Shown here: positions 52,918-64,000 of the stretch, piece after piece
Layout of the letters: every line of letters begins with the position of its first letter
Numbering within the stretch: the first letter of the stretch is position 1
Notes under the pieces: model-generated
The model's input: the letters and a program-made list of their open reading frames with translations, nothing else
Database searches by the model: none
What the model was told of the DNA's origin: nothing
Position numbers and translations under genes: made by a program
Assembly (NCBI GenBank): GCA_023238725.1
Contig: CM041546.1
Location: 7,894,483 to 7,958,482 of the forward strand
DNA: 64,000 bases
DNA from: Scortum barcoo
Taxonomy: Eukaryota; Chordata; Actinopteri; Centrarchiformes; Terapontidae
Direction: 5' to 3'

Positions 52918-54026
52918 CTATAGAAAAAGAGAAAGTTCATTTATTTTTATAGAACATAATCACAGGCACGACTTTATAAAGAAAGAAAACATAGATCTCA
53001 CCAATCAACACATTATGACAAAACAAATCGTACTGGACAAAGCGCATGAAAAAACAAGCAGAACTTCTTAATTGGTCTCTGGTACAGTGGGTCAGCATGG
53101 CCAGTGTCAAATGCATTTTTTAGATAATTTTAGATCATAAATTGTGACTTTAAAGTTGTTTAAAAAAAAAAAAAGTAGTTCTTTACAACCAACGCAATCT
53201 CCTTCACATAGATGTATCCTTGTAAGATCATTAGACTTTCAAAGGTCTCTAATGACTTTACAGTATGATATAGGCACAAAAAAGGTGTCACATTTACAGA
53301 TTTTGTCTCATTTAAGTGCAAAGGTGTGTTTGTTTAGTCACTTGTCACCGGCTTGCCCGCAGCTAATCCAGAAAGCTGAAGTTAGGTTTCTGAGTGCCAG
53401 ATGAACAGGGGACCTGTTTCCATCTGTACTGACCTCCTTTTAATGAGTAACATTAACTGGAGTTGATTTTAGTTTTATTGTGTGTCTTTTCATAAGGCTT
53501 TCAATGGTTTGGCACTTTCCAAGGCATCAGACTTCCTCTGCTTTGACTCAAATAAACCAAATGTTTTGGTTTAGTTTGTTTTTAACTTAAATATACAGCA
53601 CTAGCAGTGCCAGACATTTTTAATGTTTATGTCTAAATGAAGTTTTTACTACTAAGATTTTTAATTGCAGTTTGTTACAGCTAAAGTAACATATGAAATG
53701 CATCTGCCCTTTGACTCCATAGTACTACTATTCATTCTGCTGTTACCATCACTGACATGGTCAAACAGAGCTGTAATATTTGAGCAAAGAAGTTCTTCCT
53801 TGACCTTTGGACCAGTATCTGTGACAAAAGGTCCAACTACATTTTAAATACTAAAACCTACTCAACTCACTGTTACTTGGAAAGAAGCTTCTGGAGTGTC
53901 AAACACAGTGGCCATAATTGGATGAAAATAAAATTCTAACAAACCCCTGTGTGCAATAGTCAAACGGGCCAATTTTGACATTTTGAGTTTTTCAAACTAA
54001 GGAGGTCATTGAATCACACATAATAA

Positions 54027-54131
<105 letters not shown>

Positions 54132-55270
54132 CGGTGTGTTGCTTGCCTATGATGATGTTAAGCTCGGCTGCTGCTCAAGACGATGGTGGCAGGCTTTGCA
54201 TGGCACTGCCAGGAGAGCTGTCACACATATACTCAGGGGGAATATGGCACGGCAGCGGTGGTGGGGAACTAGAGGCTCTGGATCCTTTACGCCACGTTGA
54301 ACCAGATATTTCACTTAGAATCCACTCCCCCGCTGCAGTCAGGCATACACACACCCCACTCACACTGTATTTCCTGCATTAGTTAATTTGATACACACCC
54401 GCAGTACTTTTCTGTAACACACAAACAGCAAGTTCCAGGATGCCGAGAAAGAGGAGATTACTAACCACACCACACCTTGCCTTAGTTAAAGTTCCCTTCT
54501 CAATCCCTTGCTCTCAACAAAACAAACACACACACAGTGTTTCCTAAGCAAGGACAAACTACAAAGCTGCAACAGCATTCATCAAAGGAGTCACAATGAG
54601 ACAGAAATAAAGTTTCAAGTCTATTCACCATCATTCTTGCTCTGACTGAAAAATCAATATCTTAGCTGCACGTCGCACAATTACTGAAGATAGAAAAATA
54701 AGAAGGTGGAAGATCTATTGCAAAGCTCACCACTAGCATGACCAGACATTAAGTTAAATTTAAAACTCTTATAATGCCTGTTAATAAGAGGCTGATATGA
54801 CAACAGATACACAAGAGCAGAGGCCTTTTCACAACCTTTAATCTACAATGTTTTGACCACCTGATCTAAAAAAAAATGTGAGAACAAAGCAGTGTGTGGG
54901 TCTAAAGGTGTGTTAGCCGATGTATCAGACGGTAAGCAAGACTTAATTAAGCCTCATAAAAACAGTAGCACAGCTGCAGGTCTTATAAAAGCACCAAAAT
55001 AATGTGAGTCACACTGGTAGGACATGAATCATGTGTTGGGACTGGGTTTGTTTGTTTGGGCCTTTGTGTGTTGCAGGGAATCATTATTTCTTTTGGGACA
55101 GGACTATAAATAGGCCAAAAACCACAGAGTAATCAAAAAGCTAGAAATGGAAAACTATGAAACACATGTGCATGTATGCGTGATGAGTAAATTAATACTC
55201 TAGAAACAGAGAGAAAGAGAAGAAGTTCAGCTGGCAATGGGTGCCCATCATGCCTACCTTTATTTGTCTA

Positions 55271-55393
55271 GGCAACCAACACACACACACACACACGCAG
55301 GACTAGTGGGAGTGGTCTCAGCTGTGTGGTTGCTGTCTCCTCTCTTTCCCGAGGGAGGCTTTCCAGACCACAATAACAAGCTCTCCATCAATT

Positions 55394-55431
<38 letters not shown>
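55271..55431. repeat. Two (CA)n runs 100 bases apart
   Basis: CA runs at about 55271-55296 and 55396-55431, with non-repetitive sequence between. Confidence 0.95.
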
Positions 55432-55434
<3 letters not shown>

Positions 55435-57205
55435 CAAGACAGATACAAACATCTGCAAAACAATCCTATCTACAGAGTCAGCACATCTTACCAGTACACA
55501 GAAAAAAGAACTACAGCAAACAAAAAAAAAAACCTTCTGGATATTTTAGTTTTAAAACTTTTGCTCAGTAGCTGCTGAATCAATATGTATTATTACCATA
55601 GCAACTGTACAAGATATATTGTACAGTTTCAAAGTAAAGTAGGGTCACGTTCAAATATATATAATTAGCATAGCTACTGACTATCAGTGAATCCACAGAT
55701 TTCTCTTTCATTTAAAGTACTTCATGGAGTTTTAAACAGGTAATGAAACAGTCTCAGTTTAATAGTGATGCCTCTAAATGACCTACATAAGCTAACAAAA
55801 CCAACAGATAGAAGATTGACTATTTCTGTTAGTTTGTCAACGGGTCAGATTTTTCCGCGGTATCCAAACAGTGTTGTGGTTTACTCAAGCTGCTTTAGCC
55901 ACTAACTGAGCGTCTGTCTCTGGAGCTGCCGCCCGCTCTCCTCTCAGAGAAGTCATACATGTACCCTAACTTTAGGTGAAACACTACTGCCTTTATCCAC
56001 AAGGAGTGCCAAATCCATTGAGCTGTTTTAACTGATTAATGACTTTATCTGTAAATTTGAGTTATTATGAAGTTAACAACTGGCTTATTTCATAATAACA
56101 TTAAACAAAGATAATCAAGGCAAGTTTTGAAAGTGCAAATGTTGCGTTATATTTAAAGCGATTCAATAAAAGTTCAAATTATCAACAATGACAATAATAT
56201 TTATTATTGATACTGTATAACTGGTTAATGATTTCAGCACTATAATGATTTCAGGCCACACTCCTCCCATAATTTGAGGGAGCATCCAGCCTTGCTGTGT
56301 TTGCCCAAGACACGTGTTATACAACTAGCTCTTGTTCACATGATTTTCAAATCCTTGTTTTTCGTCACTGAAGCGAGGCAGCCATGGATTCGGTCCAAAT
56401 GCCCGTACTAAGGACTAATTTTCTGGTATTTGTAGCTTTAAACCTCTAAGGCTCTTTCAGTCCAGGAAGTGACAACGGCAGCAGCTGTTCTTGATCCAAC
56501 ACAGAACCAGCATAGATCCACAAGAGTACATCTCCTTCCAGTGGCAAAAGGTTGACAAAGGCAAACTTTAGCAGCAGAAAATTAGACCTGTGATAGTTCA
56601 CATTGGTAGCAACCACATGACTCCCTCCGGTGCCAATACAGCTACAAGTGAACTGTGGGTCAAAGCCACCGCCAGGCATTGGAATTAATCAAGGCAGCAT
56701 CTGCTTCTTAGTAAGAAAGGGTTTTTAGAGATGTAATCTCATTGCAAAATGCCAGTACAAAAACAGAAACCACTGTCAACATTCAAGTTTCTTTTTTTTT
56801 TTTATTTACTACAAGACAGTAATATTTCCCTGGCTGGTGGTGGTGCCTTCATTTAGGGTCACATGTGCTGCAGTTGTACAGTAAGGCCCTTGGGACTACA
56901 GCTGTGGTACCAGGCCTCCTCTGGATGATTGTGTTTGTTTAAAATCGCTACAACTGCTGGGGTAAACCCAAAGAGAGAAATTTAGCCGCACAAGGGAGCT
57001 GAGTGTATTTGTTTTAGCAACCTTAAGAGAAAGACAATTCTGACAGGAAATATTAAAAGTGTGAGGTTAAATGGATGTATGCTAGTGGGTGACGTTTTCC
57101 CACATTTACTGTTTTCAGGGACACTAAGTGGACAAAGAGGTGAATGACTGTGAGTGAATGGGAAATGGGAAATGCCAACCTCTCCCTTTTCATAACTTCT
57201 GATTT

Positions 57206-57420
57206 CAAGATAAGATAAGATCTTTTATTGATCCCACAGTGGGGAAATTCCACTGTCACAGCAGCTCAAAAAACAAGTAAAAGAGACATTAAATAGTAGA
57301 ATGAAAAAACACACAAGACATAAAAAACAGTATTTACAATAAATAGTGAAAATAGTAATAATAATAACAGAAAAAAAAGAAACAGAAACAGAAACAGTAT
57401 TTATTTAAATGCTATTATCA
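57206..57420 (-). mobile_element. LINE-type 3' tail with (AAGAT)n end
   Basis: agataagataagatc is followed by ttttattgatcccacagtg and gggaaattccactgtcacag, then A-rich sequence with aaacagaaacag repeats (57379-57398). This is the reverse complement of a fish LINE 3' end with a pentamer tandem tail. The core matches the tails at 36.0 and 51.5 kb. No coding part remains and the right limit is approximate. Confidence 0.6.
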
Positions 57421-58555
57421 GAAAATGTAAATGTCAGAGAAAATGTAAAATGTAAAATCTCATTTAAAATATAAAGAAAAAATGAAAGAATGTATGTTTG
57501 TTTTCTAGAACATAGAAAATTGCGAGAGGCTCTCTACAGGCCTGTAGTGTGTAGAAACATTACACACTGCAGCTCACTGGCCATCAGAGATATTCAGATT
57601 CAGAGTCAAATAACTTTTGCTGTGCTGCCTAATGTTCGGGTAGTGCGATGTCTAATGATGCGTCACAGAAACTTCACGCTAAGGTGACGTAGAAGCGGAG
57701 TGGGAAAGTAAAAACTGACACTGATGGGTCCAAAATGACACAAGAAATCATGCGTCTCCACAGTTGCCACCACAAATTACTGCCAGGAGACGCTCTTATT
57801 CCTCCATGAAAATCAGTTAGAGGAATGACACCACAGTCTATGGACTGCACTGACAATGGCTGTCACACTCTAAGTGGCAGCCGCTTCTGTTAAGCTAACT
57901 TCATCTAATTTGAAATTTATCAAGCCGTAACTGCTGTCATCCACGTCACAAAAATGCATCTTCCAGGCTGTCATTGGCAGTAACCCAGACTTGGCACAAC
58001 AGTGGTAATAATGATCTTAATTATGCCTGGGAATCTAGACAAAGCAATGCTGCTCATTTTCCGAATATGCAGTTGTGTAGGTTTTGAAAAATTAATGTGC
58101 AATTTAGTCATAAATAATAGTGTGAATAAGAGAGCGGACAGCAAACTAAAAAGGCCTAATTCTCTATTTTAATGTTCTAAAAAGTCTCAAAAAGTGTTTC
58201 TCAAAAACTTTTCAAACTATAACATAAAATAAAGAATAGTGTGAAGTCAGATGTCTTGTTTTTGCTGGCTGATTCACTGTATCATTAATACACTTTACTG
58301 GCAGACTTACTCTTTAAAAAGGGAAACATTAAGCCACAGAGAACACTGCATATGTTGAATGTCTGGAGTAGATTTACTTTTAGGGAACATGTTGAGTTAT
58401 TATTTCACGGGCCCCTACACCTGTGCTTTTCTTCCCATTTCTGCATCAATGTGGGAAAGCAGCCTGGGGTTAGCCGTCAGTGATTCAGCGTTTGTGCACA
58501 TAAATTCCTACCACGCTAAAGAAACGCTGCTGTTGGGATATCTCTGGAAAGTTAC

Positions 58556-58574
58556 ATTTGCATAGTATTTGCAT
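58556..58574 (+). promoter_or_regulatory. Paired POU octamers ATTTGCAT, 11-bp spacing
   Basis: Exact octamers start at 58556 and 58567, again 11 bp apart in the same orientation. A near-octamer TTTTGCAT lies near 58619-58626. The cluster suggests an intronic regulatory element, but only the motif is seen. Confidence 0.35.
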
Positions 58575-58769
58575 AGGTATGGAGGTGCAGTCAATGACAG
58601 GGGAGAGATTTTGATTATTTTTGCATAACATGGCTATCAGGCAATTATGGGAGAAGTTGTTAGTACAGAATGTGCACAAAAAACTGTTGACTAATCTCTT
58701 ATCTGATAAGGAAAAGGCCTAGGAGGCAAGACAAGCATCCTGGTATGTGAGTGAGTGTGGGTGTGTGTA

Positions 58770-58772
<3 letters not shown>

Positions 58773-58807
<35 letters not shown>
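58773..58807. repeat. (GT)n microsatellite with ATGC tail
   Basis: A GT run of about 35 bases followed by ATGC-rich palindromic sequence to about 58835. Confidence 0.95.
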
Positions 58808-58808
<1 letters not shown>

Positions 58809-61800
58809 ATGCTCATGCATGGCATGCATGCATACGTGAAGGTTGTTAGGAGAGGAGGCTGAGAGCATTCCTGTACCGAGATCCATTTTTAAGAAACAAA
58901 ATATGACTTTAAATGCTGTGCTCTTATACTTAGTACTCTTACGTACTCTGCAATATATAATTAGCAATACATGCTCAGATGTTAAGAAAAAGTAAAATAA
59001 AATTAAAAACAAAATTAAGAATAATTAAAGCATTATTGAAAATGAATGTCCTTACTTCATGTAAATTACATTAGAGAAAACACTAGAGGTGATGATTTTT
59101 TTCAGCTCCTCTAATGTGTGATCAATAACGGTGTATACAGACACACCTTACATAAATCTAATAAGGCTAACTTTTATTATAGCGTTTTTTTTTTATTTAT
59201 TTTATCATCCATTTTGCATTACTTTGTAGTAGAAGTGAGGGAGTACTGAGGGCACTACAAATCTCTCTCTCTCTCATTCACTCACTCACCAGTGTAATAA
59301 TGGCCATTTCTCTCAGTCTGCAGTGCACACATGAAAAGCCTGTTTTATATTTTATCTAATCTAAGAAATATATTCCATTTGACCACAACAGCTGACCCCC
59401 AAATATTTTGAGTGCGTGTGTGTGAGACAGTGTGAGAGTGAGATTTTTTCCAATAAGGAATATAAGGAATTTCACCACTCTCAAACACTTGACCCCCACT
59501 ATAGTCGGGAGGAAAATGACCTCCGCCTCTGTGCGTCTGTGTATGGAGGTGTTCCTTAGTGCATTCTTTTAAAACATTCACACCGACTGACCCAAATTAC
59601 AAAATCTAATCCATGAGGTTTATTCCTGTGTGTGCTTTTTGTGTGAGCGTGTGTGTGTTTGTGTGTGAAATTCACCCTAAATTCACCCCACAACCAAATC
59701 ATACAAGAGAGACTGGGATATTGAAAAGGCAGCACCTGGGGTCACTGTGTGTGTGTGTGTGTGTCTCTATACATATACACAAGGTCATGCATAACACATT
59801 TCCATCACACTACTCCCTAAGGAGATGAGGAGAAAGGGTCATGGGAGCAGGTGCATGCACCAAATAAGTGTGGATGGAAAGGTGGAGAAAAGAAAGAAAG
59901 AGTGAGGATCAGATGGCTGTTAGTGTATAAAAAGGAGGAAAGCAAAAAGGATTAAAGGAATGGGTAGAACGGACAGACATGGAAGAGGGTCATCCTGAGA
60001 GAGGAATAAAAAGAGAGGAGGAGAGTGGTGAAGTGGAGGCAGGTGATAGTCAATATCCAAATGGGATTTGAGGATGACCAGCCATGTGAGCAAAAATGAA
60101 GGTAAGACAAACCTTCAGTGACAAGAGTGACAAAACGCGAGGAAAGAAGAGGAAAAACAGAGTGGCTGAAATGAAAGGGAGTGAATAGTGGAGGATAAAG
60201 ATGGATGAACAAAAAAATCAGCCGAATAGAGAAGTGAGTGTAATCAGTAACAAAAGGTTTATGTCATTAAAAAAAAAAAAAAAACACAAACACCAAAACC
60301 ATACATTTTATGGTTTACATGTTTTCGTGCCAGGTTTCTGTGTGTTTTCATCTTTGAAATTATATAAATATTTTGTCGTAGATATGCTATAAAATTATGT
60401 ATTCTGCAGTATTTGCACATTATGTGTGTTGTCGATTTACCCACAGGTGTGCACGGCACCCCACAGAGAAACAGAGATGAGGCTCAGCTGTGGGGTCAGA
60501 AAGCAGAGAAACACACAAACAATAACAGGCAAAGTGGGAATAAGGTAATTTCCCTGAACTCCCATGTATCCACTGTATGCAGATGTGCCAGATCACAAAT
60601 TAAAACTGTAAACTGGAAATCCTCAGTTGTTTACTGTAAATAGGTAAACAACATTTCACATGTGATAAAGTTTAGGAAGTCTGTTTTCCTGAAAAGTAGC
60701 TGATTGGAGCTGTGGAATTATACCTATACCTATAAGCTCCATTTTGCCTTTGCACAACAGAAAGGCTATTTTAAAAAAATGCATGCATGCCAGCATATTG
60801 TTGCTGCAGCACAACAGCACACCACATCATATATATCATTTGACACCCACATGCGTGGAATACGGTACAGCCTGTTGACAGGATTATATAGCACACTATG
60901 CATAATATAAAGCATATAAAGTGAATCTGGAGTGCTACCCAGGATGCAGGGCTCTTATTTTATAGTGACTCCTCACTTTAAAGCCTCATTCTCAAGCTAA
61001 GGCTCGAAAGCATATTTTTATTTCTTCTCTCTTTTTTTCAGAATATATTTTTCATAATACTCTTCCATAATACCAAGAATGTTTGCACTCTTCCATGCTC
61101 ACCAAGATATGGTATCAGGTTTGTACTGCCAAGGTAACATACAATGGACTGCTTTTATATCTGAATAACTGAGTTTCTCTTTGTCCATTGTGACACCTAT
61201 AACACTAGAGAAGAATAACTGCTATAAGCACTAATAACCAAGTCAGCGACAGTATTAAAGTAAATTATTTTAAAAGTTTTTCAAGAGCATCCCATATAAG
61301 TGAAAGAAGAAGAACAGAGAAGAGGGAATTACTTTAAATCACCTTACTGCCAGTGCCACATATATACTGATAAACATCAATGATTAACAAAAAAGGAAAA
61401 CTTCCATTGTCTTTTTATGCCAGTAAAATCCTGTTTCTGTCAATTTTCATAATGCAGTGTAATATTTAAGGCTACACGATCTAAATTCAAGGTGCTGAGT
61501 TGCCAGCAGTGGATTTACCATGTCAACCAAGGACAAATGAAAGAAATGTTCAATCATGTAACCTCAAGGGAACAAAAATATGATTTTCAGAGTTGTTTCA
61601 AATAACCGTACTACTGCAGACACCATAGCGAAGAAATGTGAGTCACAGACACGGTGGGAGGTGAGAAGAGACGAGTGTAATTCATACAGCGTTGTTAAGC
61701 TCCCATCAGCATGCACATACCTGATATTTTACCACAACATCCTAAAACCACTATTACTTTTACTCTCCACCATGTAACTTTTTTCTTTAATCTATTCTCT

Positions 61801-63639
61801 TTTCCTTTTCATTTTCTCCACATTACCTAAAGTCTATATTTCCCCTGCTCTCCCACATCTCATTTAACCACCATATATTACAAGTTGTCATCACTTTCTC
61901 TTCTTTCCCAATATTTTCCACATGTCAGATTTTTTTTCCTCACTTTCTAGCTTTCATCAGCTTCCTTTTCAGTTTTCCTACTCCATCTTAGAGTTGTCCT
62001 CAGCTGATTAAAAAGACGAGCTCCTAGTCTTTTATTTTGTACTTGCAGTGTAAAGTGACATGTCTAACATCTTATAGATGGATGATGCTTAATGATGATT
62101 TCTCTGTTTGGTTTTGCAATGGGAAAACACAAAGAAGTCATGTTTTCCTATAAAACCATTCATACACTTAAAATTATCCTCTTGTATGCTAATTAAATTC
62201 TTGAGGTGAAAGTGATGAAGTCTTTCCCAAAGCAATCAGCTACTCCCATCCATTTTATTTAACAAAAAGTAATTTGCTTGACTTCTTATAAAGAACAGTA
62301 AACTGTGTGCACTTGTAATGCATTAAATGGCATCAAAGGTAAAGAATGGTTAATTAATAACTGTTTTACTGTCAGACCTATCCACAATAATTACTAGCTA
62401 TGAAATTATAAAAAACAGTTATTACGTGAACAATTACAGCATGTCACACATACTTTGCCTTCACTGCAATAAGGCTATACTATATAGAAAAACTGTTCTA
62501 TAAATGGAGGGTTAATTTACAATGGCTTAGAGTAGCACATTCCTCTCAGTAATTGGTACTGTGATCTAAATAATTAAAGACTTTTGTGTTGATATGATTG
62601 CAATCTAAAATGAAACAGCAATCTTGCTTTCTAGCACTGTGGAGCCCCCATGGTGATTACTCTGCAAACAGATTTGTTTTCTCCCTGCCAGGAGAGTACT
62701 TTGCATTTTTAGTTCTCACTGATTATAAAGCATCCTGCTTGGGCTTTTCAGGCAGTTCAGGGAAGTTCACTGCAGTCAGATCTTGTATATTTATGTAGGA
62801 AAAAGAGCTCTGGAGACTTGCTTGCTTTCCAAGCACCATAAACCTTTCATACAGGCTCCTTTAATTCTTTCTCTGGATGATAGATATATATCATATATAA
62901 CCTCACTTTCACTGATATCACTGAGGCTACAGTATCATATTTTCCATTACACGCAGACCTACTTAACAAGTTTCCAAACTTTCTCTGACAGTCTCTCCAC
63001 AGCTATACATACACAATGTAAGTTATATCTGTCCCTCGTGCAGACTAGCAGACACAGTTACACTATAAAGGCATATTAAGCTGTACAGAAGAACAAGACA
63101 ACAAGACAGAATGGAGAAGGTTGTTTGTAGTAGCTGTCTTTGCAGTACACTGGCTCTCAATCACATGTGGATGAAATTTTCCATTCTGTTCGCCTCCACT
63201 CTCAATGAGTCCATTCAGTCATTTCCCCAGACTACGTAAACTAAACCAAAGTATTTGAGCGATTGAGATGTGCAGCTTTTCCAGACCAAAGAAACTGATC
63301 TACGCCGTGTCTGATTTCCCTCTAGTCTTCAGCCCTGGCAGATGATATACGAGGGCAAACGGAGAGAAGTCTGGGTGTGTGAATGTATTTGTGAGCATGT
63401 GTGTGAGTGTGAGAGAGAGAGAAAGAGACAGAGAGAAGAGGCAGACAGCAGCCCTAGGGGTCAATATGATGCTCCTGGTGCTTCACACACAGACCGCACC
63501 GTGACCCACTTTACATCCCACGCACACACACACACCCACATACACTCCTCTCCCTTGTTATTTCTGTCTTCTGTCCTCCATCCATTCCAGCCTCTATCTC
63601 AACCACATCATCCTTCCTCTTCCACTGCCCCCCAATCTC

Positions 63640-63693
63640 ATCTTACACATACACACATACACATACACACATACACACACACACACACACACA
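63640..63693. repeat. (CA)n/(ACAT)n microsatellite
   Basis: Mixed ACACAT and CA units, ending close to the possible exon at the right edge of the window. Confidence 0.93.
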
Positions 63694-64000
63694 GGACATG
63701 CTGACCTTGGGATACAGCGCAGTGGTGGTTTATAGGGGTAAGCATGCTGGGGCAAAGGGGTAGCTTTGGGGTGAATGGATACACTTGAATGAGCTAACAA
63801 GACCTGTCTGGCCTTATTGGCTGATTGGCTGACCGGACAGCTGGATGCCATGCTGACTAGCTTGGAGGACAGGTGGACCGGAGGGCAGGGTGGGGCGGTG
63901 ACCCACTCCCCAGTGTTGTGCATCGCAATCAAGTCATATACGAAGATATCTAGCCTGTCAGGAAAGGGGGTTTTGCGTGGATTATTATCCATCTTAAACT

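Noticed and set aside
56446..56679. 77-codon minus-strand frame (GGSHVVATNV...)
   Set aside because: Looks protein-like but has no motif I know, and the opposite strand only faintly resembles a retroelement; too weak to call.

Overview
The window looks like a piece of a teleost fish chromosome, most likely a percomorph. The DNA is AT-rich and CpG-poor, and dinucleotide (CA/TG) microsatellites occur every few kilobases. It carries fish-type repeats: a Tc1-like transposase relic, several LINE 3' tails with short tandem ends, and a dispersed teleost repeat. There is no bacterial-type gene organisation, no operon, no CRISPR array, and no ribosomal or clear tRNA gene.

The only gene I can recognise is on the minus strand. 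Four short exons (52833-52917, 24439-24535, 20412-20460, 14819-14939) join in phase with consensus AG/GT splice sites. Together they encode about 117 consecutive residues of CDKAL1, the ms2t6A37 tRNA methylthiotransferase. They cover the second half of the N-terminal MTTase domain, including two of its three cluster-binding cysteines, and run up to the edge of the radical-SAM domain. The upstream exons (start codon, first cysteine) lie beyond base 64000. The downstream exons (radical-SAM CxxxCxxC, TRAM domain, membrane tail) lie beyond base 1. About 99.5% of the window is therefore intron, as expected for a gene with very large introns in vertebrates.

Layout by region. 1-14818 is a partial intron with microsatellites and a frameshifted Tc1-like transposase relic (about 12490-12978). 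14940-20411 and 20461-24438 are moderate introns; the second holds a near-perfect 69-base hairpin (23068-23136) and a pair of POU octamers. 24536-52832 is a 28.3 kb intron with a CpG-rich island (about 27000-27500), four LINE 3' tails, one dispersed repeat and the longest compound microsatellites. 52918-64000 is a partial upstream intron with a 101-base (AC)n run, another LINE tail and a second octamer pair.

I see no convincing new multi-gene system. The observations most worth checking are the hairpin at 23.1 kb, the intronic CpG island with a plus-strand splice donor, the two octamer pairs with identical 11-bp spacing, and the open frame at the right edge (63.7-64.0 kb).
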